Origin: Methanolinea_A sp964431125
GTDB taxonomy: Archaea; Halobacteriota; Methanomicrobia; Methanomicrobiales; Methanospirillaceae
Assembly (NCBI GenBank): GCA_964431125.1
Contig: CAYSII010000001.1
Location: 124,001-188,000, forward strand
DNA: 64,000 nt
Reading direction: 5' to 3'
How positions within the stretch are numbered: the stretch's first letter is position 1; each line of letters starts with the position of its first letter. Below, one piece after another: positions 52,814 through 62,439 of the stretch. The notes below the pieces were generated by a model. The model worked only from the letters and a program-made list of their open reading frames with translations, had not been told where the DNA came from and ran no database searches. The translations under genes and the position numbers were made by a program.

Positions 52814-53824
52814 ATGACGTTCCTATCCGACGATCTGTCCCTGCTGCCGGATAAGCCCCTCTTTGCAGGTGTCCTTGCCAACACGAAGCTCTCTCTCGTC
52901 CCCGGGATATCCGGTGCAGGCCCGACACCGGAAAAGACCCTTCTCACCCCCATACTCGATGCAGAACTTGTCTTCAGGGGACGGATAACGAGCATGCCCT
53001 CCCGGCCGGACACTCCGACAGGGTGTCCCACTCCCGCTTCCATCACCCGGGCGATGATGGAGATGTGCGGGATCGTCCCTCTCTTCATCAATGCGGGCCT
53101 CGTCCATCGCCCCACCGTTCCCTTTCTGGACGCCTGCGGTGATCCGGGAGAAGACCCCCGTTCAGCGGATGCAGTTCCCGGGGCTGTCAGACTATTCGAT
53201 GCAGGCTGCGATATCGGTGCGCTGCTCTCGCGCCTCTGCGACCCCCTCGTCCTCGGGGAGTGCGTGCCCGGTGGCACGACCACGGCCCTCTGCGTGCTCC
53301 GGGCACTCGGGTACCCTGCCCGGGTCAGTTCCAGTTACGTGAACAATCCTGTCGGGATGAAGGAGATGGTCTGGGAAGAGGTCTCCCGGAGGATAGCCGG
53401 CAGAAAAGTCCTTTCACCGCTTGACATTGCCCGGTGGTGCGGGGACCCGATGATCCCCCTCTGTGCGGGGATCGGCAGGGGTTTTTCGGGCAGACTCGTC
53501 CTTGCCGGGGGAACCCAGATGCTTGCGGTTGCCGCGCTGATGAAAGCGCTCATGCTCCCCCTCCCCTCCATTGCGACAACAGTGTACGTGAAAGATGATA
53601 CGTCCGCGAATTTTGCGGAGATTGCTGAACGAATCGGTGTCCGCGTCACCTACGTCGACCCGGACTTCGGTGACCTTGGGCATGCCGGCCTTGCCCGTTA
53701 TTGTATCGGGGAGGTGAAGGAAGGGATGGGAGCGGGAGGGGCCATGTTCCTTGCCGCTATCATGGGGCATTCGCCGGATGAGATACGGAAAAAGATACTC
53801 GGGACGGTAAGCGCCTACTCGTAG
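52814..53824 (+). CDS. CobT-like nicotinate-nucleotide phosphoribosyltransferase family protein
   Basis: 336-residue protein of the archaeal UPF0284/CobT-like family (TIGR00303). It is likely to activate the lower-ligand base as its ribotide for cobamide synthesis. Visible are GECVPGGTTTALCVLRALG and GRLVLAGGTQMLAVAALMKAL. Divergent from cobZ-cobS, which take the next steps. Confidence 0.83.
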   Translation: MTFLSDDLSLLPDKPLFAGVLANTKLSLVPGISGAGPTPEKTLLTPILDAELVFRGRITSMPSRPDTPTGCPTPASITRAMMEMCGIVPLFINAGLVHRPTVPFLDACGDPGEDPRSADAVPGAVRLFDAGCDIGALLSRLCDPLVLGECVPGGTTTALCVLRALGYPARVSSSYVNNPVGMKEMVWEEVSRRIAGRKVLSPLDIARWCGDPMIPLCAGIGRGFSGRLVLAGGTQMLAVAALMKALMLPLPSIATTVYVKDDTSANFAEIAERIGVRVTYVDPDFGDLGHAGLARYCIGEVKEGMGAGGAMFLAAIMGHSPDEIRKKILGTVSAYS

Positions 53825-53923
53825 CAGTATCGGGGGCATCGGGGGACCTCCCGTTGCCCTGATTCTCCCGGCAGTCCTGACGGAGAGATTTTCACGTTTC
53901 AGGCGCCACATGTGTAAAGAACA

Positions 53924-54487
53924 ATGCTCCCCATATTCGTGGTCAACAATTTCGGGCAGTTCAACCACCTCATCCTGAGGATGTTGCGTGACCTTGGCAT
54001 TGATGCACAGATGGTCAAAAATACCCTTCCGCCCGGGGAGGTCGCCGGCTCCTGCAGGGGGATAGTCCTCGGGGGTGGCCCTGACATCGGGAGAAGCGGG
54101 AATTGTCCCCTCTACCTCCGCCTTGGTCTTCCCGTCCTCGGGATCTGCCTTGGCCTCCACATCATTGCACGGGAGTTCGGCGGGAGCGTGGCACCCGGCA
54201 GAATGGGGGGTTATGGGCCGGTCGAGGTTGAAATTATCGAAAAGTCAGAGATACTCGAGGGATATCCTGAAAAAATCCACGTCTGGGCATCCCATGCCGA
54301 CGAGGTGGCAGTTGTTCCTCCCGGCTTTTCCATCCTTGCGCGGTCAAGCATTTGCTCCCACGAGGCCATAGCCCACCCTGATAAGAAGATCTATGGATTG
54401 CAGTGGCACCCCGAGGTCAGCCACACGAGGGATGGCGAGAGGGTCTACCGGAACTTTGATGCGATCTGCAGGGAGCATGGAGCATGA
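53924..54487 (+). CDS. guaAA: GMP synthase, glutaminase subunit
   Basis: 187-residue class I glutamine amidotransferase; catalytic Cys75 (GICLGLH), His162 and Glu164 (WHPEVSHT). In archaea this subunit is separate from the ATP-pyrophosphatase subunit, which is not in the window. Coupled to the next gene (ATGA). Confidence 0.93.
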   Translation: MLPIFVVNNFGQFNHLILRMLRDLGIDAQMVKNTLPPGEVAGSCRGIVLGGGPDIGRSGNCPLYLRLGLPVLGICLGLHIIAREFGGSVAPGRMGGYGPVEVEIIEKSEILEGYPEKIHVWASHADEVAVVPPGFSILARSSICSHEAIAHPDKKIYGLQWHPEVSHTRDGERVYRNFDAICREHGA

Positions 54488-55035
54488 AACCCGGGGCTTT
54501 CCAGGAAGAAGAGAGAGATCTTGCAGAAAAAATCGTACGGATCGGTTTTTCCTGCACCCGCTGCGGGGACTGCTGCAGGGAAGGCGGGGGCGACGATAAC
54601 CTCGTGATGGTCTCACCGGCAGAGATCAGGGCTATAGCCGCTTTTTCTGGCCTCCCTGAAGGAGATATCGCAGAACCTTACCCGGAAAGTGTCAATCTTC
54701 CCGGCGATCGCATCGTCACGTTCGGCAGGGTTCTGCGGCGTGTCAGGGGCAGGTGTCCCTTTCTCTCCGGATCCTCGTGCACGGTATACCCCGCACGGCC
54801 CGCGATCTGCCGGACATACCCGTTCATGCTCGACGGAAGCGTGCTGCGCGTGTTTCCCTGCAGGGGACTGGGAAGGCCCATTTCCGGAAAGGAAGCCCTT
54901 AAAATCGCAGGAGACCTCATCAGAAGGAGGGCACAGGAGGAGGAGGAGGCAAGGCGCATCCGCTCTACGTTCGGAGATCTCCCCTCCGAACCGGGGAGGT
55001 TCGTCGTGGATGCGGAAGGGGTGTGCAGACAATGA
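54484..55035 (+). CDS. YkgJ-type cysteine cluster protein
   Basis: 183 residues with CTRCGDCC near the N-terminus and later CPFLSGSSCTVYPARPAICRTYPF, the Fe/Zn-binding cysteine pattern of the UPF0153/CxxCxxCC family. Function unknown. It lies between guaAA and the TraB-family gene with 4-bp overlaps on both sides. Confidence 0.85.
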   Translation: MKPGAFQEEERDLAEKIVRIGFSCTRCGDCCREGGGDDNLVMVSPAEIRAIAAFSGLPEGDIAEPYPESVNLPGDRIVTFGRVLRRVRGRCPFLSGSSCTVYPARPAICRTYPFMLDGSVLRVFPCRGLGRPISGKEALKIAGDLIRRRAQEEEEARRIRSTFGDLPSEPGRFVVDAEGVCRQ

Positions 55036-56237
55036 CCGGGACGCTGCGGATAGTCGGGACGGCGCACGTCTCTGCAAAGAGCGTCGACGAGGTCAGGTCT
55101 GCAATAGAGGAGTTCTCCCCTGACATCGTCGCCGTCGAGCTCGATCCTGCACGGTACGCCGCATTGAAAAAGCAGGCGCGCGATCCTTCTGTCACGGACG
55201 TCCTTGAGGCAAAGAACTTCACGCAGCTGCTGGTCCAGTGGATCCTCGCGTACCTGCAGAGGCGGATTGGACTGGACATGGGTGTCGAACCCGGTGCCGA
55301 GATGAGAGCTGCAATCGAGGAGGCAGAGGCAAAGAACATCCCTGTTGCACTCATCGACAGGGATATCGGGATCACCTTGCGCAGGTTCTGGAAATCGCTC
55401 TCGTTTCCCGAGAAGGTGAAACTTTTCTATGCACTTGTCCTTTCCCTTTCCACTGTCGATTCGGGGGATATCGACGTCGAGGAACTGAAGAGAGAGGACA
55501 TGGTCAGTATGGCCCTTGAGGAGTTCCGCAAGTTCTCTCCCAACGGTGCGCGTGCCCTCATTGATGAACGGGATTCGTACCTTGCCTGCAATCTCTCGGT
55601 CCTGATGGAGAGGCACTCCCGGGTGCTTGCAGTCCTCGGTGCCGGTCACGTTGCCGGTGTCCAGAGGCATCTTGCCGCCCCCGGGGAGATCCCACCCGTG
55701 CACGAGCTGGAAAAAGATATCAGGTCGCGACCATGGGGGACCATCTTTGGTGCCGGCGTGACAGCTCTCTTTCTCCTGCTCGTTCTTGCCATTGTCTTTT
55801 CCGGGGTGGGGACAGAGGTCCTTATCTCTGCCCTCTTTTACTGGGTCATCCTCCACGGGATCCTGACGGCTGTCTTTACCCTTGCGGCAAGGGGGCACCC
55901 TCTCTCTGCGCTCACGGGGTTTGGGGTCTCCTGGTTTACTGCCTTGAATCCTCTCATTGCAGCCGGATGGTTTGCAGCGATCGTGGAAGCAAAGATACGC
56001 AAGCCCACTCCTGCAGATTTCCGCAGGATCTTCGAGGCAGAGAGCTTCTCCGCCATGTCACGGATTCCGCTCTTCCGGGTCGTTCTCGTTGCTGCACTTG
56101 CCAATCTGGGGAGTACCCTTGGGACAGTCCTCTACTTCATCTTCATCTTTCCGATCCTCGGGATTGACCCGGTGGTCCTGATCTCGGAAGGGTTCGCAAA
56201 CATGGGGAAGTGTCTTGCCGGTCTCCTCCCCGGTTAG
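55032..56237 (+). CDS. TraB family membrane protein
   Basis: 401 residues. N-terminal TraB/GumN domain with GTAHVS (9-14) and GAGHVAG (about 206), then about four membrane helices in the C-terminal 170 residues. Family members may act as metal-dependent proteases or regulators; function in archaea is unknown. ATG 55032 overlaps the preceding stop. Confidence 0.87.
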   Translation: MTGTLRIVGTAHVSAKSVDEVRSAIEEFSPDIVAVELDPARYAALKKQARDPSVTDVLEAKNFTQLLVQWILAYLQRRIGLDMGVEPGAEMRAAIEEAEAKNIPVALIDRDIGITLRRFWKSLSFPEKVKLFYALVLSLSTVDSGDIDVEELKREDMVSMALEEFRKFSPNGARALIDERDSYLACNLSVLMERHSRVLAVLGAGHVAGVQRHLAAPGEIPPVHELEKDIRSRPWGTIFGAGVTALFLLLVLAIVFSGVGTEVLISALFYWVILHGILTAVFTLAARGHPLSALTGFGVSWFTALNPLIAAGWFAAIVEAKIRKPTPADFRRIFEAESFSAMSRIPLFRVVLVAALANLGSTLGTVLYFIFIFPILGIDPVVLISEGFANMGKCLAGLLPG

Positions 56238-56306
56238 CGAAGAAAAATGTTGTCTTCCCGGCCGGGGGAAAGGTATTATTGGGGTTCCCTGAAATCCTTC
56301 CCTTGT

Positions 56307-57308
56307 ATGCACAGGATGGTCAAGATCGGCAGGTTCGGGGTTATCCTCCTTGCTGTCCTCGTCCTCGCCGTCCCGGCTTTGGGTGGTTGCGGAATCATCC
56401 CGGCTGGAGAATGGCTCTTCATCGGCGAGGAAGGCCTTGATATCACAGGCACGGGTGTGACAGCAGGGTCACAGATTGCCTATTATGGGCCGGGCGGCAG
56501 CATATCCAGCGTTCCCGCTGCCATGGTAACGGTCGCAGATCCCGCTTCATTTTACGTATCGCCATCGGTCTTTTCCGGGAAAACAGGTCCATGGTTCCTT
56601 CTCCCGGGAAACAGCCTGGTCTTCTACGTCGGGGATCCGACCCTCCAGGTGCGGATCGTTGATCATACATCCGGTTTTTCGGTCAGCAGGGATGCTTCAT
56701 GGATTCCCAAGGGAGACGCCGTGGGTTTTCGGATAGATACAAACCTCTGGGTATTCTCCCGGCGCCCCGGATGCACCGGCGTCCCCCTCACGATAGAGAT
56801 TACCGGACCCGGAGGCCTGTCCCTGTCATCCCTTGACGGATACTCTTTGAAGGACGTGGTGGTCTCATCACCCACGTTCGAGACCGGGCCGGTCTGGCAG
56901 ACGGGTTCAGGCGATTTTCCCATCGGGGAATATATGGTCTCTGTTCGCTGCGAGGAGAACGGGATGCATGACAATTACCCTCTCGCAGGTAAGACAGAGA
57001 GTGAAACGGTGCAATTCCTCCTCCAGAGAGTCAATCCCCTGATAGTGACAGTGACAACACCTGGGGCGGTTCCCGTCACTATGCCATCTGCGACTGTATC
57101 GCAACAGGAGACGACGCCTCTTTCGACCGGGACGACAGCGGAGACGACGCTGGCAACGACTATTCCGGAGACTGCGGAGACAGAACCGGTCCCGGTCTCT
57201 CCGACACCGACCCGGGCTGCCGGCATGGTTCCGGCAACCCTCTTCCTTGCATTCTGCGTCATACTGGCAGCATGGACGCACAGGTATGCAGGTGCAGGAG
57301 GTCCCTGA
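56307..57308 (+). CDS. DUF3821-type surface protein
   Basis: 333 residues: signal peptide, then a domain beginning WLFIGEEGLDITGTG that is typical of DUF3821 proteins of Methanomicrobiales, a Thr/Pro-rich stalk (about 265-310, likely glycosylated) and a C-terminal membrane helix. Probably exposed on the cell surface. ATG 56307 or 56316; a TATA-like GGTATTATT near 56272 could give an almost leaderless mRNA. Confidence 0.82.
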   Translation: MHRMVKIGRFGVILLAVLVLAVPALGGCGIIPAGEWLFIGEEGLDITGTGVTAGSQIAYYGPGGSISSVPAAMVTVADPASFYVSPSVFSGKTGPWFLLPGNSLVFYVGDPTLQVRIVDHTSGFSVSRDASWIPKGDAVGFRIDTNLWVFSRRPGCTGVPLTIEITGPGGLSLSSLDGYSLKDVVVSSPTFETGPVWQTGSGDFPIGEYMVSVRCEENGMHDNYPLAGKTESETVQFLLQRVNPLIVTVTTPGAVPVTMPSATVSQQETTPLSTGTTAETTLATTIPETAETEPVPVSPTPTRAAGMVPATLFLAFCVILAAWTHRYAGAGGP

Positions 57309-57363
57309 TGGGGCCGGGGTGAGAAGAGTCACTTTTTTTTCCTGCGGGACCGATGGGATTTCC

Positions 57364-57870
57364 ATGAACGTCGGCACAACAATCATCAAGTCACGTCACA
57401 GCGTGCGGAAGTACAAGCCGGCCCCCGTCGAAGAGAACGTGATCCGCGATGCGCTCGAGTGCGCCCGCCAGGCTCCGACTGCGATGAACCTGCAGCCATG
57501 GCTCTTTGGGGTTATTCGGGAGAGATCCCTCCTCCAGAAGATCGCGGAGAAAACAGACCACGGGAAGTTCATTGCCGATGCAGCGGTCTGCTTTGCGGTA
57601 TTCGGCGAGAAGAAAGCCAAGTATTACCTCGAGGACTGCTGCGCGGCAACCGAGAACCTCATCCTCGGCCTCTGGTCCCATGGAGTCGGGAGTTGCTGGG
57701 TGGCCGGCGATAAAAAACCGTATGCGGATGATATACGGAAGCTCCTCTCCGTGCCTGACAGGTACACCCTTGTCTCTCTCGTGCCCGCGGGGTATCCTGC
57801 AGAGGTCAGTCTCCAGAAGAAAAAGATTCTCGACGATGTGTCCTTTTCTGACACCTACAGCGAGGACTGA
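57364..57870 (+). CDS. Nitroreductase family flavoprotein
   Basis: 168 residues with IIKSRHSVRKYKPAPVEE, ARQAPTAMNLQPW and a GVGSCWVAG segment, the FMN-binding pattern of the nitroreductase family. Substrate unknown. ATG 57364 chosen because the family begins just before the RHSVRKY element. Confidence 0.9.
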   Translation: MNVGTTIIKSRHSVRKYKPAPVEENVIRDALECARQAPTAMNLQPWLFGVIRERSLLQKIAEKTDHGKFIADAAVCFAVFGEKKAKYYLEDCCAATENLILGLWSHGVGSCWVAGDKKPYADDIRKLLSVPDRYTLVSLVPAGYPAEVSLQKKKILDDVSFSDTYSED

Positions 57871-57903
57871 CTCCCCGCATCGGACACCAAGCGGGGGAGG
57901 AGC

Positions 57904-59247
57904 ATGACGTTACCCGGCGGGAGCAGGATGCAGGAGAGAGGGGGCGCCCTGCAGGCAGGCAGGAGGAAAACGATCCTCCAGGTGGCGCTCGATATCACGG
58001 AGCTTTGCAGGGCCGTCCAGATTGCATCAGAGGCCGTCGCGGGGGGTGCTGACTGGATCGAGGCAGGGACTCCCCTTATCAAGAGCGAGGGGATGGAGGC
58101 GGTCAGGGCTCTCCGCGCTGCATTTCCCGGTCACGAGATCGTTGCTGACATGAAGATCGCCGATACGGGAGCACTCGAGGTGGAGATGGCAGCAAAAGCC
58201 GGGGCGTCTGTTGTCTGTATCCTTGCCGCTGCCGATGACACAGTCATCGCAGAGGCCGTGCGTGCTGCACATCTCTACGGAGTCAGGCTGATGGGAGATC
58301 TCATCAACGTCTCCGATCCCGTCGCAAGGGCCCGCGAGCTGGAACGGATGGGCGTGCACATCGTCAACGCCCATGTCGGCATCGACCAGCAGATGAGCGG
58401 GAAGGGCCCACTCGATACACTCACGGCGATTCGCAGCGTTATCTCCCTCCCGCTTGCAGCAGCAGGAGGACTCGATGCAGGGACTGCACCGCAGGCGGCC
58501 ACTGCCGGGGCAGACATCGTGATTGTCGGAAGTGCAATCACAAAGTCGGCAGATGTGACACGAGCCGCAAGAGACGTCCGTGCAGCTCTTGACAATCCCC
58601 TCCTGCAGAAGCCGGAGAGACCCTCGCCTGACCTGGCCATCCGTGACATTCTCTGTTCCGTCTCAACACCCAACGTATCGGATGCCATGCACAGGAAAGG
58701 GGCCATGACCGGGATCGTCCCTCTCTGCGGCGATGCCCGGATGGTAGGCCGCGCCGTGACCGTCCAGGGGTTTGCAGGGGACTGGGCAAAGCCCGTTGAA
58801 GCGATCGATATCGCGGAGCCCGGGGATGTTCTCGTGATAAGCAACAATGGCGCAACGAACGTTGCGTGCTGGGGCGAACTTGCCACGATGAGTGCGATGG
58901 AACGCGGACTCGCTGGTGTTGTCATCGACGGTGCGGTACGGGATATCGACGATATTCGCCGCCTTGGCTTCCCTGTGTTTGCCCGGGCAGTGACTCCCAA
59001 CGCCGGGGAACCGAAAGGATTCGGGGAGATCAACGCGGAGGTGCAGTGCGGGGGCCAGACTGTCCGGCCCGGGGACTGGATAGCCGGGGACGCAAGCGGC
59101 GTCGTTGTCATACCGCGCGAACGGGCGGCAGAGATCTCCCGGAGGGCACGCGAGGTGAAGAAGACAGAGGAGAGGATACGCGAGGAGATCCGGAGGGGGA
59201 GCACCCTCTCCCGGGTATCGGATCTCATCAGGTGGGAGAAAAAGTGA
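57904..59247 (+). CDS. Hexulose-6-phosphate synthase / RraA-like fusion
   Basis: 447 residues. Residues 20-230 are a 3-hexulose-6-phosphate synthase (VALDITELCRAVQIASEAV, DWIEAGTPLIKSEG, ADMKIADTG), which in archaea makes ribulose 5-phosphate from the reverse ribulose-monophosphate route. Residues 240-447 are RraA/aldolase-like (STPNVSDAMHRKGAM, GDVLVISNNG, GVVIDGAVRDIDDIR). The partner isomerase (PHI) is not adjacent. ATG follows a strong GGGGGAGGAG site. Confidence 0.88.
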   Translation: MTLPGGSRMQERGGALQAGRRKTILQVALDITELCRAVQIASEAVAGGADWIEAGTPLIKSEGMEAVRALRAAFPGHEIVADMKIADTGALEVEMAAKAGASVVCILAAADDTVIAEAVRAAHLYGVRLMGDLINVSDPVARARELERMGVHIVNAHVGIDQQMSGKGPLDTLTAIRSVISLPLAAAGGLDAGTAPQAATAGADIVIVGSAITKSADVTRAARDVRAALDNPLLQKPERPSPDLAIRDILCSVSTPNVSDAMHRKGAMTGIVPLCGDARMVGRAVTVQGFAGDWAKPVEAIDIAEPGDVLVISNNGATNVACWGELATMSAMERGLAGVVIDGAVRDIDDIRRLGFPVFARAVTPNAGEPKGFGEINAEVQCGGQTVRPGDWIAGDASGVVVIPRERAAEISRRAREVKKTEERIREEIRRGSTLSRVSDLIRWEKK

Positions 59248-59255
59248 GTGTGCGG

Positions 59256-59690
59256 TTACTGGAAGAGTGAGCTTTCGATGAGTGTGGCTCCACCCTTCTG
59301 GATCGCCGCAATTGCCGACTCGACGTTGTCGACGCGCAGGATGAGGACTGCACCCTCTTTTCCCGAGTATGCGTAGGCATATTCGATGTTGATTCCACCC
59401 TGCCCGAGTATCCTTGCTATCTCGTAGAGACCACCGGGTTCGTCCTTCATCCGGACCGCTATCACGTCGGTGAAGGCAACGTTGAATCCCATGCCTGTCA
59501 GCTTCTCGTGCGCCTTCTGGGGCCTGTCCACAAGTGCCCGAACAACACCAAACCCCTCTGCCTCGGCGATGGAGAAGGCGAGAATGTTTATCTTTTCTTC
59601 CTGGAGTGCTCGTGCTATTGCCGCAAGCCTTCCGGGTTTGTTCTCGGAAAAGACCGATATCTGCTTGATGATAAACCTGCTGATGCCCAT
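59256..59690 (-). CDS. Tandem ACT domain protein
   Basis: 144 residues made of two ACT domains (KQISVFSENKPGRLAAIARAL and DVIAVRMKDEPGGLYEIARIL), likely an amino-acid sensor. It lies one base after a PaaK gene; such ACT proteins are often found beside aryl-CoA ligases and may sense aromatic amino acids. Confidence 0.9.
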   Translation of the reverse strand: MGISRFIIKQISVFSENKPGRLAAIARALQEEKINILAFSIAEAEGFGVVRALVDRPQKAHEKLTGMGFNVAFTDVIAVRMKDEPGGLYEIARILGQGGINIEYAYAYSGKEGAVLILRVDNVESAIAAIQKGGATLIESSLFQ

Positions 59691-59691
59691 G

Positions 59692-60996
59692 TCAGATCTT
59701 CCTCCTGTCGATTACCCTCTTTGCTTTTCCCTCGAAACGGGGGAGCGAACCAGGCTCGACCAGCTCGACGTTCACACTGACATTGAGAATGCTGCGCAGC
59801 CTGTGCTCCACCTTTCTCCTGATACCCATCAGATCCGTGATCTTGTCAGAGAACGCCTCCGGAGCGACTTCCACCTGGACGAGCATGTCATCGAGTGCCC
59901 CCTTCCTGTCCACGATGATCTGAAAGTGCTTCCCTACCTCGGGAATTGTCATGAGGGCGTACTCGATCTGTGACGGGAAGACGTTGATCCCGCGGATGAT
60001 CAGCATGTCGTCCACCCTTCCGGTAATTCGCTGGACACGGGGATGCGTCCTGCCACACGGGCAGACGTCCTCCTCGACCGAGCTGATGTCTCCAATCCTG
60101 TACCTGACCAGGGGGAGGGCCTCCTTCTGGAGCATGGTGATGACCATCTCGCCGCGTTCCCCGGGCGGGAGCGGCTCCCCCGTTTCCGGATCGAGGATCT
60201 CGACGTACGCAAGGTCTCCCCAGACATGGAACCCTTTCTGTTCGGTGCACTCGCAGAACATCGGGCCGGAGAGCTCGCTCGTCCCGTAAATGTCATACGC
60301 CTTGATCCCGAGCCAGTCCTGTATCCGCTGGCGCATGTTTTCAGACCATGGTTCGGCACCAAGGATTCCTACCCGCAACTTCGTGTCCTTCCTGATACTG
60401 ACACCCATCTTCTCCGCGACTTCCCCGATGTGCAGGAGGTACGACGGCGTGCATGCAATGGCGGTGGCCCCAAGGTCCTGCATCAGCTCGATCTGGCGTT
60501 CGGTGTTTCCCACGCTCGTGGGAAGCACCGTTGCCCCGATGCGCTCAGCCCCGTAGTGGAGGCCGAGTCCGCCGGTGAACAGCCCATACCCGTAGCTCAC
60601 CTGGATAACATCTCCCCTCCCCAGCCCGCACGAGACAAGTGCCCGCGCGAGAGAGACAGTCCAGTTTTCAAGGTCCCTCTCCGTGTAACCGACCACCGTT
60701 GGTTTCCCCGTGGTCCCCGAGGAGACATGGTACCTGACCAGGTCCTCCTGCGATGCGAGGAAGAGCCTGTCGGGATAGTTGTCCCGGAGATCCTTTTTAT
60801 ACATGAAGGGGAGTTTCCGGATATCGTCGAGGCCCCGGATGTCGTCCGGGTGGACCCTTGCTTCCTCCATGCGCCGGTGGTAGAACGGTGAGAAGCTGTA
60901 GAGCCGGTACACGAGTGTCTTGAGGAGAGTATACTGGAGCTTCTTCAGATCGGGGAGAGGCATCTCCTCGATCCGTGGATCCCATGCGCGCGTCAC
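59692..60996 (-). CDS. paaK: Phenylacetate-CoA ligase family enzyme (copy 1)
   Basis: 434 residues of the adenylate-forming PaaK family: SSGTTGKPTVVGYT P-loop, YGTSELSGP, and GRVDDMLIIRGINVFPSQIE. It activates an aryl or similar acid with CoA; methanogens use such enzymes to take up aryl acids. Begins with GTG overlapping the stop of the second copy (GTGA). Confidence 0.9.
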   Translation of the reverse strand: MTRAWDPRIEEMPLPDLKKLQYTLLKTLVYRLYSFSPFYHRRMEEARVHPDDIRGLDDIRKLPFMYKKDLRDNYPDRLFLASQEDLVRYHVSSGTTGKPTVVGYTERDLENWTVSLARALVSCGLGRGDVIQVSYGYGLFTGGLGLHYGAERIGATVLPTSVGNTERQIELMQDLGATAIACTPSYLLHIGEVAEKMGVSIRKDTKLRVGILGAEPWSENMRQRIQDWLGIKAYDIYGTSELSGPMFCECTEQKGFHVWGDLAYVEILDPETGEPLPPGERGEMVITMLQKEALPLVRYRIGDISSVEEDVCPCGRTHPRVQRITGRVDDMLIIRGINVFPSQIEYALMTIPEVGKHFQIIVDRKGALDDMLVQVEVAPEAFSDKITDLMGIRRKVEHRLRSILNVSVNVELVEPGSLPRFEGKAKRVIDRRKI

Positions 60997-62285
60997 GTGG
61001 AATCACCCCTCCTGTCCACAACGCGTTTTGCTTTTCCCTCGAACCGTGGCAGGGACCCGGGTTCCACCAGTCGCACCGTGGTCCGGAGTTCGAGGGCGTC
61101 ACGCAGTTCTTTGACAACCTTCTTCTGGATTCTCGCAAGATCCTGGAGTTCTCCGGAGAAGTATTCCTTGTTGATCTCCACGTCGATGGTCATCTCGTCG
61201 AGGTGGTTGACCCTGTCCACGTAGACCATGAACTGGTTTCCCACCTCCGGGATGCCAAGGAGCACATGTTCGATCTGGGATGGAAACACGTTGATCCCCC
61301 TGATAACAAGCATATCATCACTCCTCCCCATTATACGTGCGATCTTCTGCCCGCGTCCGCACGCACAACCATCACCATGGAGCATCGTGATGTCTCCCGT
61401 CCGGTACCTGATAAGTGGCATGGCCTCCTTGACGAGCGGGGTAACGACCATCTCCCCGCGTTCTCCCTCTCCCAGAACCTCCCCTGTGGAGGGATCGATG
61501 ATCTCCACGAGGTAGCAGTCATGCCAGATGTGAAGTCCGTCCCTTTCCCCGCACTCGAATGCGACACCCGGCCCGAACAGCTCGGAGAGTCCATACGAGT
61601 CGTATGCTGTAACACCGAGTTTGTTTTCAAGTTCCCTGCGCATGGAGTCAGACCAGGGCTCAGCACCAAAGAGGCCTGTCCGGAGGGAGTCGAGGTGGGC
61701 ATCCATCTCTTCGGCAATTTCTGCAAGGTGGAGGGCATAGCTGGGGGTGCAGTGTATCGCAGTGACACCAAAGTCCTGGATCATTTCTATCTGCCTCCGG
61801 GTATTGCCGGTGGCACTGGGAATCACTGTCATTCCTATGAGTTCTGCACCGTAGTGGAAGCCAAGCCCACCCGTGAACATCCCGTAGTTGACCATGTTCT
61901 GGAAGATATCATGGTCAGAGAGCCCGACCATGGTCATGTTCCGTGCAATCAGGCCGGCCCACGTGCGGAGATCCTTCCTCGTGTAACCGACCACAGTTGG
62001 TTTTCCTGTTGTCCCTGACGTCGTGTGAATCCGGATGACTTCGTGGATGGGGACGGCAAAAAAACCAAAAGGATACCCGTCGCGGAGATCCTGCTTCCGG
62101 GTAAAGGGGAGTTTCCGGACATCATCGAGGGTTTTTATATCCCCCGGTCTGATCCCGGCTTCCCTGAACTTTTTCCTGTAGAACTCCACGTTCTGGACCT
62201 GGACCAGGGTCTTTTTGAGACGCTTCAACTGGAGTTTTTCCAGGTCTCTCCTGGGAAGTGTCTCGAGTTTCTCGTCCCAGAACAT
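60993..62285 (-). CDS. paaK: Phenylacetate-CoA ligase family enzyme (copy 2)
   Basis: 430 residues, a clear paralogue of the downstream copy with TTSGTTGKPTVVGYT, YGLSELFGPG and GRSDDMLVIRGINVFPSQIE. ATG 62285 follows GGTGA. First gene of a three-gene operon with copy 1 and the ACT protein; its promoter region contains a large palindrome. Specificity of the two copies may differ. Confidence 0.9.
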   Translation of the reverse strand: MFWDEKLETLPRRDLEKLQLKRLKKTLVQVQNVEFYRKKFREAGIRPGDIKTLDDVRKLPFTRKQDLRDGYPFGFFAVPIHEVIRIHTTSGTTGKPTVVGYTRKDLRTWAGLIARNMTMVGLSDHDIFQNMVNYGMFTGGLGFHYGAELIGMTVIPSATGNTRRQIEMIQDFGVTAIHCTPSYALHLAEIAEEMDAHLDSLRTGLFGAEPWSDSMRRELENKLGVTAYDSYGLSELFGPGVAFECGERDGLHIWHDCYLVEIIDPSTGEVLGEGERGEMVVTPLVKEAMPLIRYRTGDITMLHGDGCACGRGQKIARIMGRSDDMLVIRGINVFPSQIEHVLLGIPEVGNQFMVYVDRVNHLDEMTIDVEINKEYFSGELQDLARIQKKVVKELRDALELRTTVRLVEPGSLPRFEGKAKRVVDRRGDST

Positions 62286-62402
62286 GACAGTCACCGGTCC
62301 TCCCGGAATAGTTTTCCTTCTTTTCTCTCCATATTTTCTCACCGTTTACGATCAAATATTCCTCATTTTCTGCAAATAAGAGGATTCAGTGGCAGATTCA
62401 AG

Positions 62403-62417
62403 CGATATATCATATAA
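62403..62417 (-). promoter_or_regulatory. TATA region of the paaK operon
   Basis: GTTATATGATATATC on the minus strand, about 120 bp before the paaK copy 2 start, in the 312-bp gap to the divergent cas1-like gene. Confidence 0.45.
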
Positions 62418-62439
62418 CCTTGTGCCGGCAAGGGAAAAA

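Noticed and set aside
52773..52853. 26-codon frame upstream of and overlapping the cobT-like gene
   Set aside because: No good ribosome site and out of frame with the gene; probably chance.
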